DNA from: Chitinophagales bacterium
GTDB lineage: Bacteria; Bacteroidota; Bacteroidia; Chitinophagales; UBA10324
Assembly: GCA_025057275.1 (NCBI GenBank)
Contig: JANWXQ010000105.1
Span: forward strand, 1 to 53,942
DNA: 53,942 bases
Direction of reading: 5' to 3'
In this document: piece after piece, positions 26,167 to 35,070 of the stretch
How positions within the stretch are numbered: the first letter of the stretch is position 1
How the letters are laid out: the number at the start of each line of letters is the position of its first letter
Program-made: the position numbers and the translations under genes
The notes under the pieces: model-generated
Told to the model about the DNA's origin: nothing
Database searches by the model: none
Seen by the model: the letters and a program-made list of their open reading frames with translations, nothing else

Positions 26167-26643
26167 CTACGGCAACAGGTGGTTCACTTCCTTCCAGATC
26201 AGTTCCGGCTCAAAGCCCTTGCGCATCAGGTATGCTGCCAGTTTATGCCGGGCCGTTTCTTGTTCCTTGGGCAAGGTTCGCAATTTCTTGGTGGCTTCAC
26301 GTCGCAACGTATTCAGATAATCTTCATCCGAAAGGGTGCTTAACGCCGCGGAAATACCGGCTTCTTCTATGCCCTTGCGCTGCAGCATGTGGGCAATTTT
26401 CCGTTTTCCCCAGCCTTTCAGATGCAGGCGGCCCCGGGCAACAGTTGCTGCATAGCGTTCTTCATTGACGTAGCCATCGGCCTGCAGGTGGCGCAGGATC
26501 TGCTCGGTCATTGCCGCACTGCAGCCCAGGGAGGCCAGCTTGCGCCGCACGTCCTGCAGCGATCGCTCCTGATAGGCACAGAACCGCTGCATGCGTCCGG
26601 TAAGCCGTTGCAGATCGTCGTCACGGGCAGCATCCTTACCCAT
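26167..26643 (-). CDS. recX: Regulatory protein RecX
   Basis: 158 residues, the normal size. RecX binds RecA filaments and limits their extension. The three-helix repeats are recognisable: RFCAYQERSLQDVRRKLASLGC, LQADGYVNEERYAATVARGRLHLKGWGKRKIAHMLQRKGI and LPKEQETARHKLAAYLMRKGFEPELIWKEVNHLL. It begins one base after the porZ stop and is surely cotranscribed with it. It is not linked to recA (11373). Confidence 0.93.
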   Translation of the reverse strand: MGKDAARDDDLQRLTGRMQRFCAYQERSLQDVRRKLASLGCSAAMTEQILRHLQADGYVNEERYAATVARGRLHLKGWGKRKIAHMLQRKGIEEAGISAALSTLSDEDYLNTLRREATKKLRTLPKEQETARHKLAAYLMRKGFEPELIWKEVNHLLP

Positions 26644-26644
26644 G

Positions 26645-28933
26645 TCAGTTGATGATCAGCAGTCGTGCCACACAGGTGCCGGTGCCGTCGGCTTCGGCAG
26701 CAAACACATAATACACGCCACTGCGCACCCGCCGGCCATTTAAGCCTTTACCATCCCAAATCACCTGACTGCCCAGCGCCCGGGTTTGGTACACCAGCGT
26801 CCCCGTGGCATCGGTAATGCGCACTTCTGCATTGTCTCCCATTCCGCTGATGGCTATGGGTCCGCTATAATTTTCGCGAACCGGGTTGGGATAAACTGCC
26901 GGGGCACATACATCGGGTTCGGCCCGCAGCACATCGGTGCGGTAAACCAGCATGCCACGATCGGTGCCGATGTACAACTCGCCATTGCGGTCGTCCATGG
27001 CCAGCGCCAGCACCGTATTGGAAAACAACGGGCTGTTTTCGGCAGTAAAATGTTCCACCAGCTCGGTGCCGTCAGCAGAAAACAGCCACAATCCGTTGTT
27101 GGTGGCAATCCATTTTCGGTTGGCACCATCCACCAGAATTTCGTTAATGGTTTCAGTTTCCAGCAAATAGCCATTGTAGCCACCGCTGTTGACGATGATG
27201 CGTTGCGCCTCACATCCGAACGAACTAAACACTTGTCCCGGACAATAAAATACCGCCACCCCCTGATCTGTGCCCACCCAGATGGTGCCGTTGCGGTCAC
27301 GGGTCAGGCAAAGTACCTGAAGCGTAGGCAGGTTTCCGCTGCCCGGAACATTGATCAGCTTTTTGTATTGGTCGTCTGTCGTTTGCTGCAGCGAGCTGCC
27401 GGGATGAAACACCAGAATGCCCTGCCGGGGCAGCAGGAACCATATCTGACCGTAATCATCAGCCACCACATGCGTAATCCAGTTTTGCTCGATGAACAGC
27501 GGTGGCTGAAAACGCAACCACTGATCGTCGGCCGTGCGGCAGACGATGGGATACTGGGCGCCCAGATTGGATATCCACATGTTTCCGGCGCGGTCCAAGG
27601 CCATTCCGGTAACTTTTACCCGAAGGATATCGCCCACCGTTCCTCCCAAAGTGCTGTTGGTTTCATCAAACTGTTGGGTAACTCCAGCTTCATCGTCAAA
27701 TTCAATAATTCCGTTCCACATGCTTCCGAAGTAGGTCTTCCTGCGCCGCTCATCCACCGCCACGCATACGATATCGAACGTATCGGTGAGTCCCGGTGTG
27801 TTTTTGTAGTCGTAATGGTTCCACCAGCCTCCCAGGCGGGCAAAAAATCCATCCTGGTTAAACGTAAACGAGTAAGACGAATTCCATCCGCCGGGAGCCA
27901 CATACACGCTATGGGTTTCACTATTCACCGCCAGGTCGAACACCCTTGGTGTCCATGGTCCGTTCGGATAGATGGGTTCTGCCACGCCCTGATGAAAGCG
28001 AAGCAGACCCTGAAAAAAATCCGCCACCCACAAATACCCTCCTGCCAGCACCGCCTGGTAGGGCTGGGCACAGGACACCGAATCACGCTGACCGGAAGCA
28101 TAATGGACCGTAACCCCTGATCCGCCCATGCCAATCTGCGAAATGAGCAAAGCATTACCCGACACATCCAGGTTGTACACATTAAACTTGGGCCGTCTCC
28201 AATAGGCCTCCCAGGTTCCGTTTTGGAGACGGAAAACTGTATCCACACGCGCTGCATAAACGGCTCCGTTGAACTGCACCACATCGGAATAAGCGCCGAC
28301 AAAAAGCCCCTCCGAAGGACCGATGAGCTGCCAGCGCCGGTAGTCGGCAAGGAAGGGATCGTTTTTGTCGGCACGAAACAGGCCCTGTGCAGTAGCCGCA
28401 TACAGATACTGCTCATCTTCCGTGATGCCGTTTACCTTTACTGCAAGCCCTGTCGTGCTGGGGTAGTAGGTGTCCTTGACTTCCAACTTTTCCAGATTCA
28501 GCACTACCACGCCAAAGCCACAGGCCAGGTAGGCCAACGACCCGCTGAAATGCACGCCGTAAATGCCTTTGTCGCCCAGAATGTTTTTTCGCTTGATATC
28601 GGAAAGATTGATTACTTCTCCTTTGACAATCAAATCCAGATTGCTGTTGGCATAAACGATCAGGACCACATCCATGGCATCGTAATACGCCACCAGAGTT
28701 GTGTTAATATCTGAAAGGCCGTTGATTTTGGAATATTTTCTAATAGAAAAATCATTAAGGCTTACCGCATACATGGATAGTTCCGTCGTGCAGAACAAAT
28801 CGGTTGCCGAAGCCGCTACGCTGTTGGCGTTCCGGTACACCAGTTCGTCGCGCCACTGACCGATGCTCAGTTGCTGCGCCCGCACATGCCTTGACAAAAG
28901 CAGTGCGGCCACCGCCAGAAAAACCCACCTCAT
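26645..28933 (-). CDS. porZ: T9SS component PorZ (two-propeller outer-surface protein)
   Basis: 762 residues. PorZ belongs to the T9SS attachment complex and, in Porphyromonas, helps provide anionic LPS for anchoring cargo. Signal peptide at 1-20 (cut at VRA-Q). Two seven-blade propellers follow with two-component-regulator-type repeats (AGNMWISNLG, YGQIWFLLPRQGILVFHP, NGTIWVGTDQGVAVFY, NGELYIGTDRGMLVYR). The PorZ-typical stretch GDKGIYGVHFSGSLAYLACGFGVVVLNLEKLEVKDTYY is present, and a C-terminal sorting-like domain (VYPNPVRENYSGPIAISG) closes the protein. I chose ATG 28933 over 28960 because a -7-like box (28940-28947) lies between them and the signal peptide is cleaner. recX follows by one base. 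Confidence 0.9.
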   Translation of the reverse strand: MRWVFLAVAALLLSRHVRAQQLSIGQWRDELVYRNANSVAASATDLFCTTELSMYAVSLNDFSIRKYSKINGLSDINTTLVAYYDAMDVVLIVYANSNLDLIVKGEVINLSDIKRKNILGDKGIYGVHFSGSLAYLACGFGVVVLNLEKLEVKDTYYPSTTGLAVKVNGITEDEQYLYAATAQGLFRADKNDPFLADYRRWQLIGPSEGLFVGAYSDVVQFNGAVYAARVDTVFRLQNGTWEAYWRRPKFNVYNLDVSGNALLISQIGMGGSGVTVHYASGQRDSVSCAQPYQAVLAGGYLWVADFFQGLLRFHQGVAEPIYPNGPWTPRVFDLAVNSETHSVYVAPGGWNSSYSFTFNQDGFFARLGGWWNHYDYKNTPGLTDTFDIVCVAVDERRRKTYFGSMWNGIIEFDDEAGVTQQFDETNSTLGGTVGDILRVKVTGMALDRAGNMWISNLGAQYPIVCRTADDQWLRFQPPLFIEQNWITHVVADDYGQIWFLLPRQGILVFHPGSSLQQTTDDQYKKLINVPGSGNLPTLQVLCLTRDRNGTIWVGTDQGVAVFYCPGQVFSSFGCEAQRIIVNSGGYNGYLLETETINEILVDGANRKWIATNNGLWLFSADGTELVEHFTAENSPLFSNTVLALAMDDRNGELYIGTDRGMLVYRTDVLRAEPDVCAPAVYPNPVRENYSGPIAISGMGDNAEVRITDATGTLVYQTRALGSQVIWDGKGLNGRRVRSGVYYVFAAEADGTGTCVARLLIIN

Positions 28934-28939
28934 AACCAG

Positions 28940-28947
28940 CGAAATTA
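28940..28947 (-). promoter_or_regulatory. -7-like box 6 bases before porZ
   Basis: TAATTTCG on the minus strand (one mismatch to TAnnTTTG), followed by CTGGTT and the ATG at 28933. The same variant box occurs at 50675-50682. Confidence 0.4.
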
Positions 28948-29014
28948 GAACCTGCTGCATTACCTCAACGAAGCAGCAGCATGGTCAGTATCCGTCGGTG
29001 ACATGCCTTTGGTC

Positions 29015-29022
29015 TATCTTGG
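29015..29022 (+). promoter_or_regulatory. -7-like box of the octaheme cytochrome gene
   Basis: TATCTTGG (one mismatch), 16 bases before the ATG at 29039. It makes the alternative upstream ATG at 29003 unlikely. Confidence 0.4.
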
Positions 29023-29038
29023 CACAGTACCGCAGTGC

Positions 29039-31273
29039 ATGCGTTCCCTCACGGTTTCCCTTCTGTTTGTTGCAGCGGCATGGTCATCGCTGATGTACAG
29101 CCTGTCGGGCTGCAAAAAAAAATCTGTACCCGCTGCTGAGTCGTCTTCCCTTGCCGATGCCGACTCAGCCGGTTTTGTGGGCGACCACATGTGCCGCTCC
29201 TGCCATGTGCAGGAATACGAGCTCTGGCGCCAATCCCATCACTACCATGGCATGTTGCCGGCCTCCGATAGCACCGTACTCGCTCCTTTTTCTGGTGAAA
29301 CCCTGCAAGCTGACGGCATCACCTCCCGCTTCTATCGCTCCGACTCGCTCTTTTTCGTGGAGACCCAGGGCCCTGACGGCAATTCCCGATCCTATCCCAT
29401 TGCCTATACCTTCGGCTATCACCCTTTGCAGCAGTATCTGGTTCCCTTTCCGCAAGGGCGCTTACAGGTAACCCGCCAAAGCTGGGATGTGGAGCGCAAA
29501 GTCTGGTATCATCAATACGCCGGCCAGCAACTGGCTGCCAACGACTGGCTGCACTGGACCCGCGGCGCACAAACCTGGAACCTGATGTGCGCCGAATGCC
29601 ATAGCACCAATCTGAAAACCAACTACTTTCTGACTGCCGACTCGTTTGCCACGACGTGGTCAGTAATCAACGTCAGTTGCGAAGCCTGCCACGGACCGGG
29701 CAAAAAGCATGTGGATTACATCCGCTCCAAAGCGTATGCCGATGGGCAGCGCATACCCGGCTCCCTGCTGACCCTGGGTGGCAAACCCACTGCAGAAGCT
29801 CAGCTCACTACCTGCGCCCCCTGCCACAGCCGACGGCTTTCCATAATCCAACAGCCTTTCTCCGAACTTACCCTGCTGGACCATTACGTGCCTGAAATCA
29901 TCCGCACCCCCCTCTATCAGGCCGATGGTCAGGTTAACGAAGAAGTGTATGAATACGGTTCTTTTCTCCAAAGCCGCATGTACCTGCACAACGTCCGATG
30001 CAGCGACTGTCACGATCCCCACAGCGGCCAACTGCGCCTTCAGGGAAATGCCCTGTGCCTGCAATGTCATAAGAAAGAATTGAATGAATTCTCCCACACC
30101 TTTCATCAGCCCGAATCGCCGGGTGCCCAGTGTGTAAGCTGCCACATGCCCACCAAAACATTCATGGGCATTGATGTGCGCCACGATCACAGTTTTCGCG
30201 TGCCACGTCCCGACCAATCGGTTCGCTACGGTGTATCCAATGCCTGCAACCAGTGCCATACCGACCGCTCCGCCCGTTGGGCTGCCGATCAGGTGCGCCA
30301 ATGGTATGGCCCGCAGCGTCAATACCACTTCAGCGACGACCTCATCCCCGGCAGTCGCGGTCAGGTGGCCAGCCTTCACAAGCTCTGCCTGCCCGACACC
30401 AATGTGCCTCCTATCATCCATGCTACTGCACTGCATTACATGCAGTTCCATTTTCATCGCGACAACATCAATTACCTCATTCGGGGCTTGTCCCATTCCG
30501 ATGCCTTGATCCGCTACCAGGCTTTACGCACTTTGGCTTTTTATCCCTCGGCCCAGTGGTACACGCAGGTTTTGCCCCTGCTGAACGACACCGTGCGCGC
30601 CGTTCGCGTAGCCGCTGCTGACCTGCTGCTGGAACATGCTGACAGCCTTCCTGTTGCCCTGCAGGCTACTTACCGCCTTGCGCGGCAGGAACTGGAAGCC
30701 CTTATCCTGCTGCAAACACCTTTCCCCACCGGCCGACAGATGCTGGGCGACTTTATGGCCCGCCAGCATCGCTATGCCGAAGCCGAACAACACTATCTGG
30801 CCGCCCTCAGAATGGACAGCCTGCTGCTTCCTGCCCGACTCAGCCTTGTAACCGTTTACAACATCCTGCAGCGCAACCGCGATGCCCTCCGCCAGTTGCA
30901 GATCAGCCAGGCCATAGATCCTTCCAACGACCGCGTCAATTATTACCTGGCCTTGCTTTATGTGGAGTTAAAGGATTTGGAACAGGCTGCCGATTACTTT
31001 GAGCGGGCCGCTCGGGTTTCTTCCAACCCGCGCGTCTTTTACAACTATGGTCTTCTGCTGGAGCAACTGAACCGGCTCCAACAGGCTGAACGCATGTACC
31101 TCAAAGGGCTTTCTCTGGCTCCTGATGATATGGACCTGAACTATGTGCTCACCCTGTTTTATTACAAGCAAAAACGAAATAAAGAAGCCCTCCCTTATGC
31201 GCTTAAGCTGCTGGAACTGATGCCGCAGAACCCGATGTATCAGCAACTGGCGCAACAACTGCAGCTCCCTTAG
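29039..31273 (+). CDS. Octaheme c-type cytochrome lipoprotein with HEAT-like and TPR repeats
   Basis: 744 residues. The lipoprotein signal ends at C25 (YSLSGC). Eight CxxCH haem-c motifs start at C52, C184, C214, C259, C321, C340, C365 and C403, resembling the cytochrome c554/multihaem cytochrome group. The spacing CSDCHDPHSG and CVSCHMP is typical of those families. After residue 480 there are HEAT-like helices (HSDALIRYQALRTLAFYPSAQ), and from about 575 to 744 TPRs (RYAEAEQHYLAALRMD, LQQAERMYLKGLSLAPDD). It should sit in the periplasm or on a membrane and move electrons; substrate and partner are unknown. It has no adjacent oxidoreductase. The upstream ATG at 29003 is rejected because the signal peptide and promoter fit 29039. 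Confidence 0.9.
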   Translation: MRSLTVSLLFVAAAWSSLMYSLSGCKKKSVPAAESSSLADADSAGFVGDHMCRSCHVQEYELWRQSHHYHGMLPASDSTVLAPFSGETLQADGITSRFYRSDSLFFVETQGPDGNSRSYPIAYTFGYHPLQQYLVPFPQGRLQVTRQSWDVERKVWYHQYAGQQLAANDWLHWTRGAQTWNLMCAECHSTNLKTNYFLTADSFATTWSVINVSCEACHGPGKKHVDYIRSKAYADGQRIPGSLLTLGGKPTAEAQLTTCAPCHSRRLSIIQQPFSELTLLDHYVPEIIRTPLYQADGQVNEEVYEYGSFLQSRMYLHNVRCSDCHDPHSGQLRLQGNALCLQCHKKELNEFSHTFHQPESPGAQCVSCHMPTKTFMGIDVRHDHSFRVPRPDQSVRYGVSNACNQCHTDRSARWAADQVRQWYGPQRQYHFSDDLIPGSRGQVASLHKLCLPDTNVPPIIHATALHYMQFHFHRDNINYLIRGLSHSDALIRYQALRTLAFYPSAQWYTQVLPLLNDTVRAVRVAAADLLLEHADSLPVALQATYRLARQELEALILLQTPFPTGRQMLGDFMARQHRYAEAEQHYLAALRMDSLLLPARLSLVTVYNILQRNRDALRQLQISQAIDPSNDRVNYYLALLYVELKDLEQAADYFERAARVSSNPRVFYNYGLLLEQLNRLQQAERMYLKGLSLAPDDMDLNYVLTLFYYKQKRNKEALPYALKLLELMPQNPMYQQLAQQLQLP

Positions 31274-31286
31274 CCTATCGGCAAGC

Positions 31287-31294
31287 TAACTTTG
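31287..31294 (+). promoter_or_regulatory. -7 box 6 bases before thrS
   Basis: TAACTTTG, a full match to TAnnTTTG, is followed by TCCACG and the ATG at 31301. The leader would be nearly absent, so no T-box or threonine operator structure can precede thrS. Confidence 0.55.
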
Positions 31295-31300
31295 TCCACG

Positions 31301-33241
31301 ATGAAGGAGCAGATTCAGGTTACCCTTCCCGATGGCTCTCAACGGTCGTTTCCTGCAGGAATAACGCCGCTGGAAATTGCCGCTGCCCTAAGTGCTTCTT
31401 TGGCCAAAAAGGTGCTTGTGGCCAGAATCGATGGCGTTGTGCGCGATGCCTTTACTCCCCTCTACAACGACGTTACCTTGCATCTGCTCACCTGGGATGA
31501 TCCGGAAGGAAAAGCCGCCTTCTGGCATTCCTCCGCCCATCTGATGGCCGAAGCGCTGGAAGCCCTTTACCCCGGCATCAAGTTCGGCTATGGCCCTCCC
31601 ATCGACCATGGCTTTTACTACGATGTGGACCCTGGCGATCGGCGCATTTCCGAAGCCGACCTGGAAGCCATTGAAAAAAAAATGGCCGAACTGGCCGCTC
31701 AGGATAACCGGTACATCCGCCGCGACATTGCCAAAGCCGAAGCCCTTGACTTTTTTGAAAAAAAGGGCGACCCCTACAAAGTGGAAACCATCCGCGAACT
31801 GAACGACGGCGAAATATCCTTTTATCAGCAGGGAAACTTCATTGACCTGTGCCGCGGACCCCACATTCCCTCAACCGGACTGATCAAAGCCATTAAGCTG
31901 ACCAACATTGCCGGCGCCTATTGGAAAGGCGACGAAAAAAACAAACAGCTTACCCGCATTTACGGCATCACCTTCCCGAAACAAAAAGAGCTGGACGAAT
32001 ATCTGCAAATGCTGGAGCTGGCCCGTCAGCGCGATCATCGTAAGCTGGGCAGGGAACTGGGCATTTTCACCTTCGACGATGACGTAGGCCCCGGATTGCC
32101 GCTGTGGCTGCCCAACGGAGGGGTCCTCATTGAGCAACTGGAGTTGCTGGCCAAACAAACCGAGGAACAGGCCGGATACGTGCGCGTGCGTACCCCGCAC
32201 ATTGCCAAGGAAAGCATGTACCTGACCAGCGGTCATCTGCCTTATTACCAGGACAGCATGTTCCCCCCCATGGAACTGGAAGGCGGACGCTACTACCTGA
32301 AGGCCATGAACTGCCCCCACCACCACAAAATCTATGCTGCCGAACCGCGCAGCTACCGCGACCTGCCCCTGCGCATTGCCGAATACGGCACCGTTTATCG
32401 CTACGAACAAAGCGGAGAGCTGTTCGGTCTGATGCGCGTGCGCTGCATGAACATGAACGACGCCCATATCTACTGCACCGAAGAGCAGTTTGCCGATGAA
32501 TTCCGCGCCGTCAACGACATGTACCTGCGGTATTTCAAAATTTTTGGAATAGAAAAATATGTCATGCGATTCTCCACCCATGACCCGGCCAAGCGCGGTC
32601 AGAAATACCTGGATCTTCCGGAATTATGGGCAAAGACCGAAGGCATGGTACGCCGGGTCCTGCAGGACAGTAACATTCCGTATGTGGAAGTCCCCGACGA
32701 AGCAGCCTTCTACGGCCCCAAAGTGGATGTTCAGATCTGGAGCGTCATTGGCCGCGAATTCACTTTGGCCACCAATCAGGTGGACTTTGGCCAACCGCTG
32801 CGTTTCGGTCTTACTTACACCAACCGGAATAATGAACCGCAGACGCCTATCGTCATTCACCGCGCTCCGTTGGGTACCCACGAACGCTTCATCGGTTTTC
32901 TCATTGAACACTATGCCGGCAGCTTTCCCCTATGGCTGGCACCCGTGCAGGTGGCCGTCCTTCCCATTGCCGACCGCCATCTGGATTATGCAAACAACCT
33001 GATGGGTCGCCTCCGGCAGGAACGCTTGCGCGCCCGCCTGATGGGCAGCGACGAAAAAATCGGCAAACGGATCCGTACGGCTGAAACCGCCAAAATCCCG
33101 TACATGCTTGTTGTTGGCGATAAGGAAACATCGGAAGGCACCGTGTCCGTGCGACGTCATGGTCAGGGCGACCTGGGCCCGTTTTCCATAGAACAGCTAA
33201 CCCGACGCCTGCGTGAGGAAATCGCCGAAGTGCTGGGTTAA
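31301..33241 (+). CDS. thrS: Threonyl-tRNA synthetase
   Basis: 646 residues, full length. It charges tRNA-Thr in the cytoplasm. Domains in order are TGS (1-63, QVTLPDGSQRSFPAGITPLEIA), the SAD editing domain with HSSAHLMAEAL and FIDLCRGPHIPSTG, the class II core with the zinc Cys in AMNCPHHHKIY and motif 2 TVYRYEQSGELFGLMRVRCMNMNDAHIYC, motif 3 PIVIHRAPLGTHERFIGFLIEHYAG, and a C-terminal anticodon-binding domain. The frame allows a TTG three codons up (31292), but this lies inside the -7 box, so the ATG at 31301 is chosen. The usual infC-rpmI-rplT partners follow, but separated by a T9SS gene at 33332. Confidence 0.97.
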   Translation: MKEQIQVTLPDGSQRSFPAGITPLEIAAALSASLAKKVLVARIDGVVRDAFTPLYNDVTLHLLTWDDPEGKAAFWHSSAHLMAEALEALYPGIKFGYGPPIDHGFYYDVDPGDRRISEADLEAIEKKMAELAAQDNRYIRRDIAKAEALDFFEKKGDPYKVETIRELNDGEISFYQQGNFIDLCRGPHIPSTGLIKAIKLTNIAGAYWKGDEKNKQLTRIYGITFPKQKELDEYLQMLELARQRDHRKLGRELGIFTFDDDVGPGLPLWLPNGGVLIEQLELLAKQTEEQAGYVRVRTPHIAKESMYLTSGHLPYYQDSMFPPMELEGGRYYLKAMNCPHHHKIYAAEPRSYRDLPLRIAEYGTVYRYEQSGELFGLMRVRCMNMNDAHIYCTEEQFADEFRAVNDMYLRYFKIFGIEKYVMRFSTHDPAKRGQKYLDLPELWAKTEGMVRRVLQDSNIPYVEVPDEAAFYGPKVDVQIWSVIGREFTLATNQVDFGQPLRFGLTYTNRNNEPQTPIVIHRAPLGTHERFIGFLIEHYAGSFPLWLAPVQVAVLPIADRHLDYANNLMGRLRQERLRARLMGSDEKIGKRIRTAETAKIPYMLVVGDKETSEGTVSVRRHGQGDLGPFSIEQLTRRLREEIAEVLG

Positions 33242-33268
33242 CCCAAGGTGCCGTTTGATGCAAATCCT

Positions 33269-33276
33269 TACTTTTG
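33269..33276 (+). promoter_or_regulatory. -7 box upstream of the beta-helix T9SS gene
   Basis: TACTTTTG, a full match to TAnnTTTG, 55 bases before the ATG at 33332 and 27 bases after the thrS stop. A weaker copy, TATTTTTA, lies closer at 33307-33314. Confidence 0.45.
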
Positions 33277-33331
33277 CTCTACCGCATGTTGGAGGATGAG
33301 CCAAATTATTTTTAGACCATCGCGTTAGCGG

Positions 33332-35011
33332 ATGCATTTATACGCCCGTTCCATTTTCCTTTGCCTCTGTTTGCTTTGCTGCGCCGTTGCAGCGCACACC
33401 CAAACCGTAGTGGGCGGCACTCTTTCGTCGAACACCACATGGACGCTTACGGGAAGTCCCTACATTGTTCAGGACGATGTAACCGTAAGCGAAGGCGTCA
33501 GCCTGACCATTGAAGCCGGTGTGGAAGTGCGATTCAAAAAAGGGCGCTCCCTGATGGTTAAAGGATTGTTGCGCGCTATCGGCACCAGCGATAAATACAT
33601 TCAGTTTACCCCCGACACCATCGCCGACCCGGATGATTTCTGGTGGTCCGGCATCTATTTCTCCAGCACGGCGACTCCGTTCAACTTCAACAACCAACAG
33701 GGCTGCCTGGTCAAGTATTGCCGGTTTCGTTATGCAGGCCTGCCCAATCTTGTCATTGATCCTACCGGCCAGACTGCATTCACCCTTTCGGCATACCACA
33801 GTTTGGGTGTGCTGTATTGCATCATAGAGCACAGCGCATGCGGTATTGCTGCATCCAATGGTTCTCAAGTCACCAATAACAAGTTTTTGTTCAATACCTC
33901 CGATCTGTTAAGCGGACCTCTGGTCAAAGTTGGGCAAAACTCCGCCATTGCCAATAACCTGTTCTACCAAAACGCCATTGCTGCACCCAGCGGCATGCTC
34001 AGCGTGGAAAAAAATGTTAAAGTTTTTAATAACCTTCTTATAGGTAACGGATTTATAGATTTTTATCCTTCACTCATTTTTAAGGATTCCTGTTTATTCT
34101 ATAACAATACCGTGGTGGATAATGTACTGCTCAGCATGGAAGTGAAAGGCGCTCTGATCTACAACAACACCATCTGCCGCAACCAGGCCGGCATGCAAAC
34201 CTTTGAGCTGCTTACCTGCAAGCCCACCTTGTATGCCAACAACCTGCTGGCCAACCCCACCCTGCTTCCCGGAACCGAAACCGAACTGTTGGCTGCTTCC
34301 GGTTCCGACACAGCCTCGGCACCGCTGAACTTCTGGGGAAGCGCCGACAGCGCCTTCGTTGCTGCACGCATCACCGACCACGACGACAATCCGTCGCTTT
34401 GCAAGGTTCAGTTTATCCCCTTTGCTTCTACTCCTGACACCTTGGCCCCCATAATTCCGCCCCTCAACGTGCGCAAAGGCATTAACTGGTCCAATGGAAA
34501 AACCTACGTGGCCTGGGATCCCAACACCGATGCCGACCTCAATGGCTACATCGTTTACTACGACAACTTTACCGGTTATTCGTTTTCTCAAAAAATTATG
34601 GCCGGCAAGGTTACATACGTGGAACTTTCGGGGGTCAATGCCCTAAGCGATATTGCCGTAACCGCTTACGACCACCTGGCCGACGGCAGCAACGATCAGT
34701 ATGAAGGCCATGAAAGCTGGTTTACCCTTGCCGTGGCCGATAGCACCGTAGGCTATTCCGATAAAGCTACCCATGCGCAGATTTTCCCTAATCCTTCCAA
34801 CGGCTGGATAACTGTAGAGGCTCCGATGTATTCCCCGGACTCCCGTATCGAAGTCTACGACCTTTCCGGTAACTGCATCATCCGCGAACTGCTTACCGCC
34901 CCATGCCGCATTCACTTGCCTCACAGCGGCATCTATCTGGCCCGGGTGTACCTGCCTGCAGCACCCGTGACCCTTACCAAAATTGTTGTGCTTTCCCCAT
35001 ATGTACACTAA
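33332..35011 (+). CDS. Secreted right-handed beta-helix protein with T9SS sorting domain
   Basis: 559 residues. Signal peptide at 1-23 (CAVAAHTQ). Residues about 25-350 form parallel beta-helix-like coils (TNNKFLFNTSD, IANNLFYQNAI, VFNNLLIGNGF, LFYNNTVVDN, LIYNNTICRN, LYANNLL). A fibronectin-III-like domain follows (GINWSNGKTYVAWDPNTDADLNGYIVYYDN). The last 75 residues form a T9SS type A sorting domain (AQIFPNPSNGWITVEAP, SGIYLARVYL). It is probably a surface or released carbohydrate-related protein; no catalytic residues were identified. Its position between thrS and infC is unusual. It has its own promoter box. Confidence 0.9.
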   Translation: MHLYARSIFLCLCLLCCAVAAHTQTVVGGTLSSNTTWTLTGSPYIVQDDVTVSEGVSLTIEAGVEVRFKKGRSLMVKGLLRAIGTSDKYIQFTPDTIADPDDFWWSGIYFSSTATPFNFNNQQGCLVKYCRFRYAGLPNLVIDPTGQTAFTLSAYHSLGVLYCIIEHSACGIAASNGSQVTNNKFLFNTSDLLSGPLVKVGQNSAIANNLFYQNAIAAPSGMLSVEKNVKVFNNLLIGNGFIDFYPSLIFKDSCLFYNNTVVDNVLLSMEVKGALIYNNTICRNQAGMQTFELLTCKPTLYANNLLANPTLLPGTETELLAASGSDTASAPLNFWGSADSAFVAARITDHDDNPSLCKVQFIPFASTPDTLAPIIPPLNVRKGINWSNGKTYVAWDPNTDADLNGYIVYYDNFTGYSFSQKIMAGKVTYVELSGVNALSDIAVTAYDHLADGSNDQYEGHESWFTLAVADSTVGYSDKATHAQIFPNPSNGWITVEAPMYSPDSRIEVYDLSGNCIIRELLTAPCRIHLPHSGIYLARVYLPAAPVTLTKIVVLSPYVH

Positions 35012-35070
35012 GTGCTTGCATACTCGCACGAACACCGTTCAAGCTTTTTGATAACCAAACCTTTTTTGCC

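Noticed and set aside
26786-28120. Long open frame on plus opposite porZ (444 codons)
   Set aside because: It lies fully antisense to a well-recognised PorZ protein and its translation shows no family features; an overlap effect of codon bias.
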